A stretch of DNA of 64,000 nt from Alphaproteobacteria bacterium (GTDB lineage Bacteria; Pseudomonadota; Alphaproteobacteria; Caulobacterales; Hyphomonadaceae): assembly GCA_016125405.1 (NCBI GenBank), contig WGLW01000010.1, positions 124,001 through 188,000 of the forward strand, given 5' to 3'. The notes below the pieces were generated by a model, which had not been told where the DNA came from, searched no databases, and worked only from the letters and a program-made list of their open reading frames with translations. The position numbers and the translations under genes are program-made. Position 1 is the first letter of the stretch, and each line of letters opens with the position of its first letter. Shown here one piece after another: positions 8,015-17,760 of the stretch.

Positions 8015-10614
8015 GATGTCGCCGTCTTGGGCTGGGGGCGGCGCTGACGGTTTCGGCGCTTGCGATGCGCCGGCGCCGGCTTGGCGGCAGGCGTGGTCAG
8101 GGCTGCGAGCGCCGCAAATGGTCCGCTGGCCGTCGCAACGTCGCGCTGGCGCTCGTTGCGTCGCTGGGCGGATCGTTGCGAGGCAAATCTCCAGCGTGTC
8201 ACTGCATTGGTGGCGGGGTCGCGCTCGGCGGGCTTGAGTCCGAGCGCCCGCAGGACGTCCGGAAAGTCCGCTATTGGGCAGCCGATCAGCGCGGCCAGCT
8301 CTGGCGGTGCTGTGAAAGCCGATGTCTCCGATCCGCGCCGCGTCCGGCCGAGCGCCCAGGATAGCCGTTCCGCCATGTCGGCCCGAACTGCGCGGGGTCC
8401 GAGACGGATGTAGCCGGCCGCGCGGAGCATCGCATCGGGCCAGGTTGCGCCTGCCAGCGGGAAGGAGGCGGAGGAGGGTGTCTTCATGGTCGCCAGGCCC
8501 GAATGCACGCCACGCAGCGTTATCGCCATCTGCGCGCCCGCGGGCTTCAGCAGACCCGGCAGCCAGATCGCGGTCCGTCCGGCCCGGACCCCGATTGCGT
8601 GCAGCGCCGCGCGGTCTCCGGCGCCGGGGCCATCGCCGTTGCGACCGCCCTCCCGGCGATCGAGTGCAGCGCCGCTTTCGAGAAGCTGATAGGCGGCGCC
8701 TCGAACGGCCCCGCTGAGGTCAGCCTCCTTGAGCGCGGTCCGGAGATCGAAAAGCGGCTTCAGTATCTCGCCACAACGCTCGCCCAGCCATCGCGCAACG
8801 CGCTCCCGCGCCGCTTCGCGCAAGGCGGGTTGGGCGTCGGGCGCGCCCATCAGCTCGACATTGGGGGTGAGCCAATCCGGGCCGGCGACCAGACGCGCCA
8901 CGGGCGCGCCGTCCATCTCAATTCGCGCCTCCCCGTGATCGAGCGACAGCGCCTCGTCAGGCGCCTCGATAATGGCGGCGAGCTTCCGTTCGATCACCGG
9001 GCGCAGGGCCTTGATCGCAGCGTTCCGCAGCGCGCGGCCTTCCAGCGTCTGGCCCGTTGCATCCGGAAGAAAGGCCAACCCGTCCAGCCGGCCGATATCA
9101 TGCCCGCCAACCATGACGCGTCCTTCGGCGTCGACCTCGGCGGCCACATCTTCCTCTGCATTCAGCGTTTTGAGCAGCGCCGAGGTGCGGCGGTCGACAA
9201 AGCGCTGCATCAGCCGTTCGTGCAGGGCGTCTGACAGGCGATCCTCGATCTCGCGCGCCCGGCCGCGCCATGTCCCGGCGTTTTCGACCCAGTCGGATCG
9301 GTTGGCGGCGTAGGTCCATGTCCGGATATGGGCGAGGCGCTGCTGAAGGATGTCTATGCCGCCTTCGGCGTTGTTGAGCCGCTCGACATGCTCGTACATC
9401 CATTCGTCCTTGAGGCGCGCGTCGGGCTCCGCCAGCTTTTCGAGAAAAGAGCCAACAAGTTTCAGGTGCGCGTCCGGGCCGTGCTTGCGGAAGTCGGGCA
9501 GGGTGCAGAGATCCCACAGCCGGCGCACATGAGCCGGCGAGCGAACGGGCGCTCGGATTGCGCCGTCCTCGCCCAGCGCCGCCAGCGTGGTTTCATCCAG
9601 GGCCTCCGGCGCCCGCCGGAGGATCACATCCGGCGGCGGGCGGCGCAGCGATGCCAGCAGCGCATCGATGCTGGTCCAGTCGAGGCTCGAATTGCGCCAG
9701 TTCAGCGTATCGGCCGGCTCGAACCGGTGGTCGACGATCCGTTCGATCATCTCTTCATCGAACCGCTCGCAGTCAGCCGTCTCGCCGAAGGTTCCGTCGT
9801 CGCGGAAGCGTCCGGCGCGTCCTGCAATCTGCGCGGCTTCATCGGCGCGCAACGGCCGGCGGCGCCGTCCATCGAACTTGCCGCGGCTGGCGAAGGCGAT
9901 GTGCTGCACGTCCAGGTTCAGGCCCATGCCGATGGCGTCGGTCGCGACGATGTAGTCGACCTCTCCCGACTGGTAGAGCGCGACCTGCGCGTTGCGCGTG
10001 CGTGGGCTCAGCGCGCCCATGATCACGGCGCAGCCGCCGCGCTGGCGCTTCAGCAGCTCGGCGATTGCGTAGACTTCCTCCGCCGAGAAGGCGACAACCG
10101 CGGACCGCTTGGGAAGCTTGGTGATCTTCACCGGACCGGCATAGCCAAGATGCGAAAAGCGCTCCCGGCGCTCGGCGTCGATGTCGAGATCGAGCGCCTG
10201 CAGGGCCGGGCGCATGGTGTCTGCACCCAGAAGCATGGTCTCGTGACGTCCGCGCGCGTGCAGGATGCGATCGGTGAAGACGTGGCCGCGATCGGGATCC
10301 GTGGCGAGCTGGATTTCGTCGATGGCGATGAAGTCGAACGGCGCTCCCGGCTCGAACGCCTGGGGCATCGCCTCGACCGTGCAGGCGAAATAGCGCGCTG
10401 TTTCCGGCCGGATCCGCTCTTCTCCGGTTATCAGCGCGCAGGCGCGTTCGCCCTTCAGCCGGACCATCCGGTCGTAGATTTCCCGCGCCAGCAGGCGCAG
10501 CGGCAGGCCGATCGCGCCCGTCCCATGCGCCAGCAGGCGTTCGACGGCCAGATGGGTCTTGCCGGTGTTGGTCGGGCCGAGAATGGCGCGGACAGACGAG
10601 CTGGATTGGGCCAG
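8011..10614 (-). CDS. SUV3-like superfamily-2 RNA helicase, apparent CTG start
   Basis: 867 residues when started at the CTG at 10614. Walker A GPTNTGKT is at 13-20, the DEIQ box at 99-102 and motif VI QIAGRAGRF at 262-270, as in the mitochondrial SUV3/alphaproteobacterial helicase group that unwinds RNA for degradation. The long C-terminal part ends in a very basic tail (HRKRRNRQRRPQ). Between the in-frame TGA at 10675-10677 and the Walker A motif there is no ATG, GTG or TTG. The CTG stands 8 bases behind AGGAG (10623-10627). The first ATG, at 10467, would delete the ATP-binding loop. It heads an S4–CPBP gene run. Confidence 0.85.
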   Translation of the reverse strand: MAQSSSSVRAILGPTNTGKTHLAVERLLAHGTGAIGLPLRLLAREIYDRMVRLKGERACALITGEERIRPETARYFACTVEAMPQAFEPGAPFDFIAIDEIQLATDPDRGHVFTDRILHARGRHETMLLGADTMRPALQALDLDIDAERRERFSHLGYAGPVKITKLPKRSAVVAFSAEEVYAIAELLKRQRGGCAVIMGALSPRTRNAQVALYQSGEVDYIVATDAIGMGLNLDVQHIAFASRGKFDGRRRRPLRADEAAQIAGRAGRFRDDGTFGETADCERFDEEMIERIVDHRFEPADTLNWRNSSLDWTSIDALLASLRRPPPDVILRRAPEALDETTLAALGEDGAIRAPVRSPAHVRRLWDLCTLPDFRKHGPDAHLKLVGSFLEKLAEPDARLKDEWMYEHVERLNNAEGGIDILQQRLAHIRTWTYAANRSDWVENAGTWRGRAREIEDRLSDALHERLMQRFVDRRTSALLKTLNAEEDVAAEVDAEGRVMVGGHDIGRLDGLAFLPDATGQTLEGRALRNAAIKALRPVIERKLAAIIEAPDEALSLDHGEARIEMDGAPVARLVAGPDWLTPNVELMGAPDAQPALREAARERVARWLGERCGEILKPLFDLRTALKEADLSGAVRGAAYQLLESGAALDRREGGRNGDGPGAGDRAALHAIGVRAGRTAIWLPGLLKPAGAQMAITLRGVHSGLATMKTPSSASFPLAGATWPDAMLRAAGYIRLGPRAVRADMAERLSWALGRTRRGSETSAFTAPPELAALIGCPIADFPDVLRALGLKPAERDPATNAVTRWRFASQRSAQRRNERQRDVATASGPFAALAALTTPAAKPAPAHRKRRNRQRRPQPKTATS

Positions 10615-10809
10615 GGCGGCTACTCCTGTGGGGCGGGCTCTGGACGGATGGAACGGATGATCGCGGCGACCCTTTCACTGAAAGGAGGCAAGAGGAAACG
10701 CGGGCGAACGAGCTGGCGTCGCTCAGCCGGATTGCCTGCCGTCCCGGTATGTGTGTGATCCACGAACACAGGATGGCGGCAGGCGCAGCCCGGCGTCAAC
10801 CGCGCCGCG

Positions 10810-11682
10810 TCACCCGCCATCTCGTGGCGGCGGCGCAGCCGGTTCGGCCGGACGCCAGCTCAGCCGCGTTGCCTCGATGCCGATCTTTCCGTGCGCCTTC
10901 GAGCGCGCCTCGATCTTCAGCGGCGGACGCACCCTGCCGCCATCGAGATCCGCAAGGATCATGTTGGTCCACAGCACGTCGGTCTTGTCCTTGGTCTTCT
11001 GGGCGTCGGATTTGTCCTTGAAGCCGGCGAGTTCGACGTATTGCACGTCGCATTTCAGCGCCGGCCCTGTATAGGCGTCCGACTTGTAGGTGAACCGTTC
11101 AACGAACTTCAGCCGCAGGTCATAGCGCTGCTTGCCGTCATAGGCGCGGATCGGTCCGCCGCAGGGATTTTCCGGCGTCGCCTGCGAGCCCAGCGTCAGA
11201 TCGACGATCGCCGTCAGGGGATCCATCGACTCCATCTTCTGTTCGTGACTGGCCGGCGGAAAGCCCATGTCGCCGAACCGGGGCGTCGCTGTCGTCGTCA
11301 CGTCGTCAGCGCCATAATCCACGATGACGTGGCGGTTCTTCTTCCCATCCTGGTTGAGGCTGTCGTAATGCAGCGGCTTGAGGCCGGACGACCCGACATA
11401 GCCCGTCGACGAGATGGTCAGGTTGTAGTCGACGAACCAGCCGACGATGCCCGCGGCCTCCGCGCGCGAGACGATGTTGTAGGCGGTCGGCCCGACCCAG
11501 GCCGACACGCTGGCGTTTGCGGCCTTGATCCGGGTCCCGATCACGGGCAGCGGCAGGTAGCCTTCATACCTGATGTCCAGCCGCTGCGGTCCGTTCGATT
11601 GGATGGCCGCGATGGCCCCGCTGAGCTCGAACGGCAGGACAGCGAGGCCTCCGGCGGCCAGGGCTGCGGTCAGGATCGGCAT
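10810..11682 (-). CDS. DUF3108 periplasmic protein
   Basis: 290 residues with a short N-terminal hydrophobic segment (signal-like, about 3-25). The DUF3108 beta-rich body is visible, including GWFVDYNLTISSTGYVGSSG and YDGKQRYDLRL. The function of DUF3108 is not known; it is commonly beside rpmB in alphaproteobacteria, as here, transcribed divergently. GGGAG lies 8 bases before the ATG. Two Cys (in NPCGG and LKCDV) could form a disulfide. The gap to the helicase (10615-10809) holds no clear gene. Confidence 0.85.
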   Translation of the reverse strand: MPILTAALAAGGLAVLPFELSGAIAAIQSNGPQRLDIRYEGYLPLPVIGTRIKAANASVSAWVGPTAYNIVSRAEAAGIVGWFVDYNLTISSTGYVGSSGLKPLHYDSLNQDGKKNRHVIVDYGADDVTTTATPRFGDMGFPPASHEQKMESMDPLTAIVDLTLGSQATPENPCGGPIRAYDGKQRYDLRLKFVERFTYKSDAYTGPALKCDVQYVELAGFKDKSDAQKTKDKTDVLWTNMILADLDGGRVRPPLKIEARSKAHGKIGIEATRLSWRPAEPAAPPPRDGG

Positions 11683-11908
11683 ACGTCAGGCTCCCTGTCT
11701 GGGCAGTCGAATCCCAGTTAATACGCCGAAAGGCGGCGAATTCTCGACGAGATAGGCCCATCCGCGGGGCGCGACGAGGGGCGCCTTTGTCTTGACAGGC
11801 GCGAGCCCGGCCCCTATCCACCCCGCTTCGTTTTCAGGACGCGCCCGCCTGCCGCCCCCCGTGATTACGGGCAATCGAGGCCGGCGCGCGACTTCAGGAG
11901 AGGCGACG

Positions 11909-12202
11909 ATGTCGCGCACGTGTGAACTCACCGGCTTGAAGCCGATGGTCGGCCACAAGGTCAGCCACTCGAACATCAAGACCAAGCGCCGCTTCCTGCC
12001 GAACCTGGTCACCGTGACCGTGCATTCGGATGCGCTCGGCCAGTCCTGGTCGGCCCGCATTTCGGCTTCGGCCCTGCGCACCATCGACAAGCGCGGCGGC
12101 CTCGACGGCTTTCTGGCCAAGGCCCGGGACGAGGATCTCTCGCCCAAGATGCTGAAAGCCAAGAAAGAGATCGCCAAGAAGCGCGCCGAAGCGGCGGCCT
12201 AG
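11909..12202 (+). CDS. rpmB: 50S ribosomal protein L28
   Basis: 97 residues, normal for alphaproteobacterial L28. It starts [22 protein letters not shown], with the family's basic RNA-binding segment TKRRFLPNL and the C-terminal [19 protein letters not shown] lies upstream of the ATG. An earlier in-frame start at 11792 is rejected because it would add non-conserved sequence. It is divergent from the DUF3108 gene, sharing the 11683-11908 promoter region. Confidence 0.97.
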   Translation: MSRTCELTGLKPMVGHKVSHSNIKTKRRFLPNLVTVTVHSDALGQSWSARISASALRTIDKRGGLDGFLAKARDEDLSPKMLKAKKEIAKKRAEAAA

Positions 12203-12278
12203 GGCTCTCGGGCAGTTTTTCTTCCATCGACGACGTCACGCGGCTAGCGTCCTTCTGCGAAAAAGCACGGGAGACGGT

Positions 12279-13976
12279 ATGCGCACATCGATTGCTGCGG
12301 CGCTGACGGGTGTCGCCGTATTGCTGGCGGGATGCTCGCCCGGTCCCGGGAACGACGCCTCGGCGCCCGATCTCCTGATCTCCGGCGGAACCATCTACAC
12401 CGGCCTCGATGCAACTCCGACGGTGGGCGCAGTCAGCGTGAAGGATGGCCGCATCCTGGCGACGGGCGCCGCCGCAGACCTGATGAAGACCGCCGGACCG
12501 TCGACGCAGGTCATCGATCTCAAGGGCGCCGTTCTCTATCCGGGGTTCACCGACGCCCACGCCCACCTCTATGGCATCGGCGAACGGGAGCTGACGCTGA
12601 ACCTGGATCACGTCGCCTCGATCGCGGAACTGGTGAAGGTCGTCGGCGAAGCGGCTGAAAAGGCGCCGGCCGGACAGACGCTGCAGGGCCGGGGCTGGAT
12701 CGAAACGCACTGGCCCGAAGCGCGCTTCCCGACCCGACAGGACCTCGACCCCGTAACAGGCGACCGGCCGGTTGTGCTCACGCGGGCCGACGGCCACGCC
12801 CTTGTCGCCAACACCGCCGCGCTGAAGGCTGCGGGGATCGACGGCAAACCGACATCCCAACCTGATGGCGGTCGCATTGAGGTGGACAAGCAGGGCCTCC
12901 CCACCGGCATGCTGATCGACAACGCGATGGGCCTTCTCGCTTCGCTGTCGTCGAAGCCCAGCGACGCCTATATCGACCATGCCTATGAGGTCGGGGCGGT
13001 GCGCGAGGCGAAGCTCGGCTGGACCGGCGTTCACAACATGTCTGTGCCCGGTGCGGATATCGCCCGGCTCAAGGCCCTGTCGGCTGCAGGCAAGCTGCCG
13101 CTGCGTGTCTACAACGCGGTCGAGGGCACGGACGCCGGCGATTTCAGCCCCGACATGTTTTCCTATCCCGATGGCGCGCTCGTCACCACGCGGGCGATCA
13201 AGCTCTACATGGACGGCGCGCTGGGATCGCGCGGCGCGTTACTCGAAGCGCCCTATTCGGACCGACCGGACATCAGCGGACTGCAGCGCATGCACGAAGA
13301 GCCGACGCTGGCGCTGCTGAAGCGCGCATATGATGCCGGCATACAGGTCTGCATCCACGCCATCGGCGACAAGGGAAACCAGCTCGCGCTCGACTGGATG
13401 GAGAAGACGTTCGAGACGGTTCCGCCGGAAGAGCGCAAGGCGCGTGACCCGCGCTGGCGTATCGAACACTCCCAGATCCTGAGGCCGGAAGACATTCCAC
13501 GTTTCGCCCAGCTCGGCGTCATTCCCTCCATGCAGCCGAGTCACGCGATTGGCGATCTCTACTTTGCGCCCGCGCGGCTGGGCGAAGACAGGTTGAAGGG
13601 CGCCTATGCCTGGCGATCGCTGATCGACGCTGGCTCGATCATCCCGGGAGGGTCGGATGCGCCGGTCGAACAGGGCGATCCGCGCATCGAGTTCTACGCC
13701 GCGGTCGCCCGCAAGGACCTCAATGGCAATTCGGGTCCCGACTGGCATCCCGAGCAGAAGGTCACGCGCGCCGAGGCTCTGAAGATGTTCACCGCCTGGC
13801 CGGCCTACGCCTCATTTCGGGAAAAGGATCTTGGCGCGATCGAGCCCGGCAAGCTCGCGGACTTCACAGGCTTCTCGGCCGACATCATGACCATTCCCGA
13901 GGCCGAAATCCTGACCGTGCAGCCGGTGCTGACGGTGGTCGGGGGCAAGGTCACCTGGCAGGCGCCGGCCGCCTGA
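12279..13976 (+). CDS. amidohydrolase family 3 (YtcJ-like) lipoprotein
   Basis: 565 residues. A lipoprotein signal ends in LAGC (Cys19), so the enzyme is probably attached in the periplasm. The metal-dependent hydrolase core shows the HxH motif DAHAHLYG (H94, H96), a later IHAIGDKGNQLALDWM segment and a metal Asp in GGSDAPVEQGDP. Family members hydrolyse amides of varied substrates, which are not predictable here. GGGAG precedes the ATG. The gene is convergent with kynU, with 359 bases between them. Confidence 0.85.
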   Translation: MRTSIAAALTGVAVLLAGCSPGPGNDASAPDLLISGGTIYTGLDATPTVGAVSVKDGRILATGAAADLMKTAGPSTQVIDLKGAVLYPGFTDAHAHLYGIGERELTLNLDHVASIAELVKVVGEAAEKAPAGQTLQGRGWIETHWPEARFPTRQDLDPVTGDRPVVLTRADGHALVANTAALKAAGIDGKPTSQPDGGRIEVDKQGLPTGMLIDNAMGLLASLSSKPSDAYIDHAYEVGAVREAKLGWTGVHNMSVPGADIARLKALSAAGKLPLRVYNAVEGTDAGDFSPDMFSYPDGALVTTRAIKLYMDGALGSRGALLEAPYSDRPDISGLQRMHEEPTLALLKRAYDAGIQVCIHAIGDKGNQLALDWMEKTFETVPPEERKARDPRWRIEHSQILRPEDIPRFAQLGVIPSMQPSHAIGDLYFAPARLGEDRLKGAYAWRSLIDAGSIIPGGSDAPVEQGDPRIEFYAAVARKDLNGNSGPDWHPEQKVTRAEALKMFTAWPAYASFREKDLGAIEPGKLADFTGFSADIMTIPEAEILTVQPVLTVVGGKVTWQAPAA

Positions 13977-14335
13977 GGGGAGGAAGCGCGACGGCAAGCA
14001 GGCGGGGCCCTGGTCCAGAGGGCCCCGCGCCGCCGCCGGCGCGCAGTCTCGGGCAAAACCGCTGCGCCAGTTCCAGCTCATCCTTTTCCACCCTCGGAGG
14101 AGGCGGACGCCCCGAACCCCGTGGGGTGGGGTTCAGCTGGCAGACTCGGGGGGGAGTGGCCGCCAGGAAGGAGCGAACCCGCCGGGTCCGGAAAAATGCC
14201 GGCCGGGCGGAGGGGCGGGGCCGGTGGATGATCTGGTCTCAAGCTGGAACGGCTGCTCCGGCCAGCTATATTCTGCTAATAGCAAGTAAAATGCCAGATG
14301 AAGACGCTGAGGCCCCGGCGGGCTGGAAGGAGGCT
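13977..14335. other. convergent intergenic region with two GC-rich hairpins
   Basis: 359 bases between the amidohydrolase stop and the kynU stop. There is a 9-bp stem at 14002-14010/14020-14028 (GCGGGGCCC/GGGCCCCGC) and a 7-bp stem at 14114-14120/14128-14134. Neither has a T-run, so they are not convincing Rho-independent terminators. No coding sequence of believable composition is seen, although an AT-richer patch lies at about 14267-14295. Confidence 0.4.
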
Positions 14336-15502
14336 TCAGACCGGCATTTGGCGCGCGGCCGCGCAGAACAGCTGGATGTCCTCGGGGTCGTGGTAGAGGC
14401 CAAGTCCGATGCGCAGGATCTCGCCGCGCACATCGGTGGTCACGTCGGCGGCGGCCAGCGCGGCTTGCCAACGGGCGGCGTCCGGATGCCGGAGCGAGAG
14501 AAAGCGGGCGGCCGGGTTGCGCGTCTGCGACGCGACGAGCTTCGCCTCGCCAAGCGCGCCGGCCTCACCCCGCCCGATTCGGTCGGCCAGATCAACGCGG
14601 AGGGGCGCGATCCGCGCGGTGATGAGCCCAGTGTCGAGCCTCTCGCGATCCAGCAGGTCGAACACCGCGGCCAGCCGGTAGATGCCGCTTGGATCGAATG
14701 TCGATCCCATGAACCGGCGCGCGTCGTCAGCGTACACGACCTTGCCCGGCGGTCCCGAGAGCCCGGCAAATTCCGCATACCATCCCGTCGCTGCTGGCCG
14801 CGCGCCATAGCCGGGCGGAGCGTGCATGAATGCTGCGCCTTCGCCCGCCATCGCGTACTTGTAGCCGCCTGCGATGTAGAAGATCCGGTCCGCGACATCC
14901 GACAGATCGACGGGAAACGCCATGAAGGCGTGATAGCCGTCGATCGCCACCCAGGGCCCCGAGGGAGACGAAAGCGTCGCCAGGTCCCCAATGCGGTCAA
15001 GGATTTCGCCGGTGTCGAAGAACACATGGCTGACAAAGATCAGGTCATGACCGCCCGCCCGCGCGGCGGCGAGAAAGCGGTCGCCGAACGTGTCGAACGG
15101 CTCGACGTTCACAACATCCAGAACCACTTCGCCCGTCTCGCTCCACCGCGCCGCCTGGCGCCGGAAGGAATGGAACTCGCGGTCGCTCGTCAGGATGCGC
15201 GCGGGCCTGCGGGCGAGGGCCGACACGAGCCGAAGGATCAGATCGTGCGTGTTGGACGAGAAGACGATCGTATCGGGGGAGGGAAGGCAAAGCTGGCGCG
15301 CAACGCCCGCCTGCGCCCGCGGCCACACTTCACCGAGCACCTTGTCCCACTTCCTGTCCGCCAGCCGCGCCGCGTCGTCCCAGGCCTCGATGTGCGCAGC
15401 GCGCGTCGCATCCGGCCACAGGTGGTGGCTGTGCGCCGCCATGTGCAGCCGTTCCGGCGCTGCGGCCAGCGCACGGCTGAACAGCCGCTTGTAGGAGGTC
15501 AA
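14336..15502 (-). CDS. kynU: kynureninase
   Basis: 388 residues starting at a TTG that overlaps the kynA stop as TTGA; GAGGA lies 7 bases upstream. Kynureninase cleaves kynurenine or 3-hydroxykynurenine to (hydroxy)anthranilate and alanine with PLP. Visible family features are HSHHLWPD (24-31), WDDAARLADRKWD (41-53), the PLP-contacting Asp188 in IDGYH and the Schiff-base Lys215 in AGGYKYAMAGEG. It is directly downstream of tryptophan 2,3-dioxygenase. The formamidase that links the two steps is not in the window. The assignment is to the kynureninase/class V aminotransferase fold, with kynureninase favoured by context. Confidence 0.88.
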   Translation of the reverse strand: MTSYKRLFSRALAAAPERLHMAAHSHHLWPDATRAAHIEAWDDAARLADRKWDKVLGEVWPRAQAGVARQLCLPSPDTIVFSSNTHDLILRLVSALARRPARILTSDREFHSFRRQAARWSETGEVVLDVVNVEPFDTFGDRFLAAARAGGHDLIFVSHVFFDTGEILDRIGDLATLSSPSGPWVAIDGYHAFMAFPVDLSDVADRIFYIAGGYKYAMAGEGAAFMHAPPGYGARPAATGWYAEFAGLSGPPGKVVYADDARRFMGSTFDPSGIYRLAAVFDLLDRERLDTGLITARIAPLRVDLADRIGRGEAGALGEAKLVASQTRNPAARFLSLRHPDAARWQAALAAADVTTDVRGEILRIGLGLYHDPEDIQLFCAAARQMPV

Positions 15503-16284
15503 AGCCGCGTCCTCACCGACCACAGTTCCGGAAAGCAGCGCCGGGCGAACGTCGCCCTCAGATAGCCGACGCCCTCGGTGCCGCCAGTGCCGCGCTTCTG
15601 TCCGATGATGCGCTCGACGGTGGTTGCGTGTTTCTGCCGCCAGGTCAGCAGCGCGTCGTCGAGGTCCACGAGTTTTTCGGCCAGCTGGTAAAGCTCCCAC
15701 CACTGCGTCGTGTCGCGATAGACTTCGAGCCAGGCGTCCTCGACGTCTTTCGATGGCTGATAGGGTTCGGCGTAATCGCGCTCCAGCAATCCCGCGAGCA
15801 CCAGCCCGCTGGCGGCCAGCTGCGACAGCGCCGCATCGTAAAGGCTGGGTCCCTCGAGCGCCTTGCGCATACGCGCCTGCGCCTCGGGCCGGTCATCCTG
15901 GAACCGCAGGAAGTCGGCATCCTTGAGCCCCAGCCGGTATTCCAGCGTGCGGAACTGGTCCGACTGGAACCCCGAGCTTCCGCCCAGCACATGGCGGAAG
16001 CTCGAATAGTCCGCCGGCGTCATCGTCGCCAGCACGTCCCATTGCAGCGTCATCACTGCCTGGATGCGGGAAACGCGCGCGAGGTTCTTGTACGCCGGCG
16101 TCAGGTCGCCCGCGGCGATCAACGCCTGCGCCATGTCCAGCTCGTCGAGGATCTGGCGGAGCCACAGCTCCTTGGTCTGGTGCAGGATGATGAACAGCCG
16201 CTCGTCAGGATGATCGCTCAGCGGCCGCTGGCAGGCGAGCAGCTCGTCGAGGGCGAGATAGCCGGCATAGGTGATATCAGCCAT
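15499..16284 (-). CDS. kynA: tryptophan 2,3-dioxygenase
   Basis: 261 residues, the usual bacterial TDO length. It oxidises L-tryptophan to N-formylkynurenine using haem and O2. The substrate-binding FIILHQTKELW has His35, the middle helix reads GGSSGFQSDQFR, and the axial haem His219 lies in RQKHATTVERIIG with the conserved GTGGTEGV loop at 232-239. It precedes kynU with a 4-base overlap and follows the PQQ-type dehydrogenase by 42 bases on the same strand. It is the first committed step of the kynurenine route. Confidence 0.95.
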   Translation of the reverse strand: MADITYAGYLALDELLACQRPLSDHPDERLFIILHQTKELWLRQILDELDMAQALIAAGDLTPAYKNLARVSRIQAVMTLQWDVLATMTPADYSSFRHVLGGSSGFQSDQFRTLEYRLGLKDADFLRFQDDRPEAQARMRKALEGPSLYDAALSQLAASGLVLAGLLERDYAEPYQPSKDVEDAWLEVYRDTTQWWELYQLAEKLVDLDDALLTWRQKHATTVERIIGQKRGTGGTEGVGYLRATFARRCFPELWSVRTRL

Positions 16285-16326
16285 GCCGCCAGACTATCCT
16301 GCTCGCGACCCGGCGCCAGCCCGCCA

Positions 16327-17583
16327 TCAGCCCGGCGCCAGCTTCAGGATCTTGCCGTTCTCTTCCTCGGTCACCACGTAGATCAGCCCGTCCGGCCCCT
16401 GTTTCACGTCGCGATAGCGTTCGCACCGGTCGCGCAGCAGTTTCTCCTCGCCGACAATCCGGTCGCCCTTCAGCTTCAGCCGCATCAGCTGCATGCCCGA
16501 GAGGCCGCCGACGAACATGTCGCCCGTCCACCCCGGCAGCCCCTTGCCGGTGTAGAACAGAAGGCCCGAAACCGCGATCGACGGGTTCCAGAAATAGACC
16601 GGCTGCTCGAGCCCCTTGCCCGCGGTCTCGCCCGTGCCCAGCGGTTTGCCGTCATTGTCCCGGCCATAGCTGATCAGCGGGAAGCCATAGTTCTTGCCGG
16701 CCTTGACGATGTCGACCTCATCGCCGCCGCGCGGTTCGTTCTCCACCGTCCAGAGCTGGTTCGTGCCCGGCCGGAACGCCAGTCCCTGCGCATCGCGGAA
16801 ACCGACCGCGTAGATCGAGGGATCGGCGTCTGTCTTGCCGACATAGGGGTTGGACTTCGGGATCGAGCCGTCCGTGTTGATGCGCAGCACCTTGCCCTGC
16901 GGGCTCGCCAGCGACTGGGCGCTCTTGTAGGGCGTGATGATATCGGCGGTGATGGCCAGCAATGTGCCGTCCTTCGCCTGTGCGAGCCGGCGCGGCGTCA
17001 TCGCGCCTTCCTTCAGCACCTTGAAATCGGTGACGCTCAGGTCATCCGGGGCCAGTTTCGCGCTGGCGATGTAGCCGACGCTGGCGCGGCTTCCGTCCGG
17101 CGTGGTCGCATAGGCGAGATAGATCGTGCGGGTCTTCGCGAAGTCGCGGTCGAGGATGGCGTCGTGCATGCCGAACAGCGGCACGGCGTTCCTGATCGGC
17201 GGCGTGCCGGGCAGGATGTCGGAGACCGCGCCGTCCGTTCCGACTACGACCAGTCCTTTCCCGCGGATCGTCACCAGCATCTTCCCGTCCGGCAGGAAGG
17301 CCATCGACCAGGGATGCTCGAGACCTGAGGCGACCTCCTCCACCTTGAAGTTCTGCGCGGGCGTCATGCGCGGAGCGTGCGTTTGCCAGGCGTGCATCGG
17401 CTTGGGGCGATAGTCGTCGGCGGCGTTGCGCGGCACGCCGCATTTGGGATCGCTGAGCTGGTCCTCGCGGATCGTCCGTTCGAGCTGTTCAGCCGTCGGC
17501 TTGGGCGGCGCGAACTGGGCGATTGCCGGCGCGGCGATGGCCACGCTCGCAGCGAGCGCGAGAAACAACGGCGACGTCTTCAT
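16327..17583 (-). CDS. PQQ-dependent sugar dehydrogenase (soluble aldose dehydrogenase type)
   Basis: 418 residues with a Sec signal peptide (1-23, ending AAPAIAQ), so periplasmic. The six-bladed propeller pattern starts at VEEVASGLEHPWSMAFLPDGKMLVT and ends with GPDGLIYVVTEEENGKILKL. It resembles the glucose/sorbosone dehydrogenase family that uses pyrroloquinoline quinone. The substrate cannot be read. It lies 42 bases upstream of kynA and could be cotranscribed with it, though no functional link is evident. Confidence 0.85.
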   Translation of the reverse strand: MKTSPLFLALAASVAIAAPAIAQFAPPKPTAEQLERTIREDQLSDPKCGVPRNAADDYRPKPMHAWQTHAPRMTPAQNFKVEEVASGLEHPWSMAFLPDGKMLVTIRGKGLVVVGTDGAVSDILPGTPPIRNAVPLFGMHDAILDRDFAKTRTIYLAYATTPDGSRASVGYIASAKLAPDDLSVTDFKVLKEGAMTPRRLAQAKDGTLLAITADIITPYKSAQSLASPQGKVLRINTDGSIPKSNPYVGKTDADPSIYAVGFRDAQGLAFRPGTNQLWTVENEPRGGDEVDIVKAGKNYGFPLISYGRDNDGKPLGTGETAGKGLEQPVYFWNPSIAVSGLLFYTGKGLPGWTGDMFVGGLSGMQLMRLKLKGDRIVGEEKLLRDRCERYRDVKQGPDGLIYVVTEEENGKILKLAPG

Positions 17584-17760
17584 GTCGGAAACCCTCTATC
17601 GCCGGCCGGTTTGGCGGCGCGCGCAGGCTAGGGGGAATGTCGCCGGCAAGGCAACCGGCCCCCGGGGCGGCCGGGCGCCCTTCAATCCGCGCACGGAGGG
17701 GTCTAGAAGGGCGCCGACGCCAGCAGTCACGGATTCGTGCAACGGCGCGGAGACGGGACT

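Noticed and set aside
14002-14028. 9-bp GC stem as a terminator after the amidohydrolase
   Set aside because: No T-run follows on either strand, so it is recorded only as a hairpin in the intergenic entry.
15628-17328. 566-codon plus-strand frame opposite kynA and the sugar dehydrogenase
   Set aside because: It crosses two well-supported genes on the other strand and shows low-complexity Arg/His/Val composition. It is an antisense shadow.
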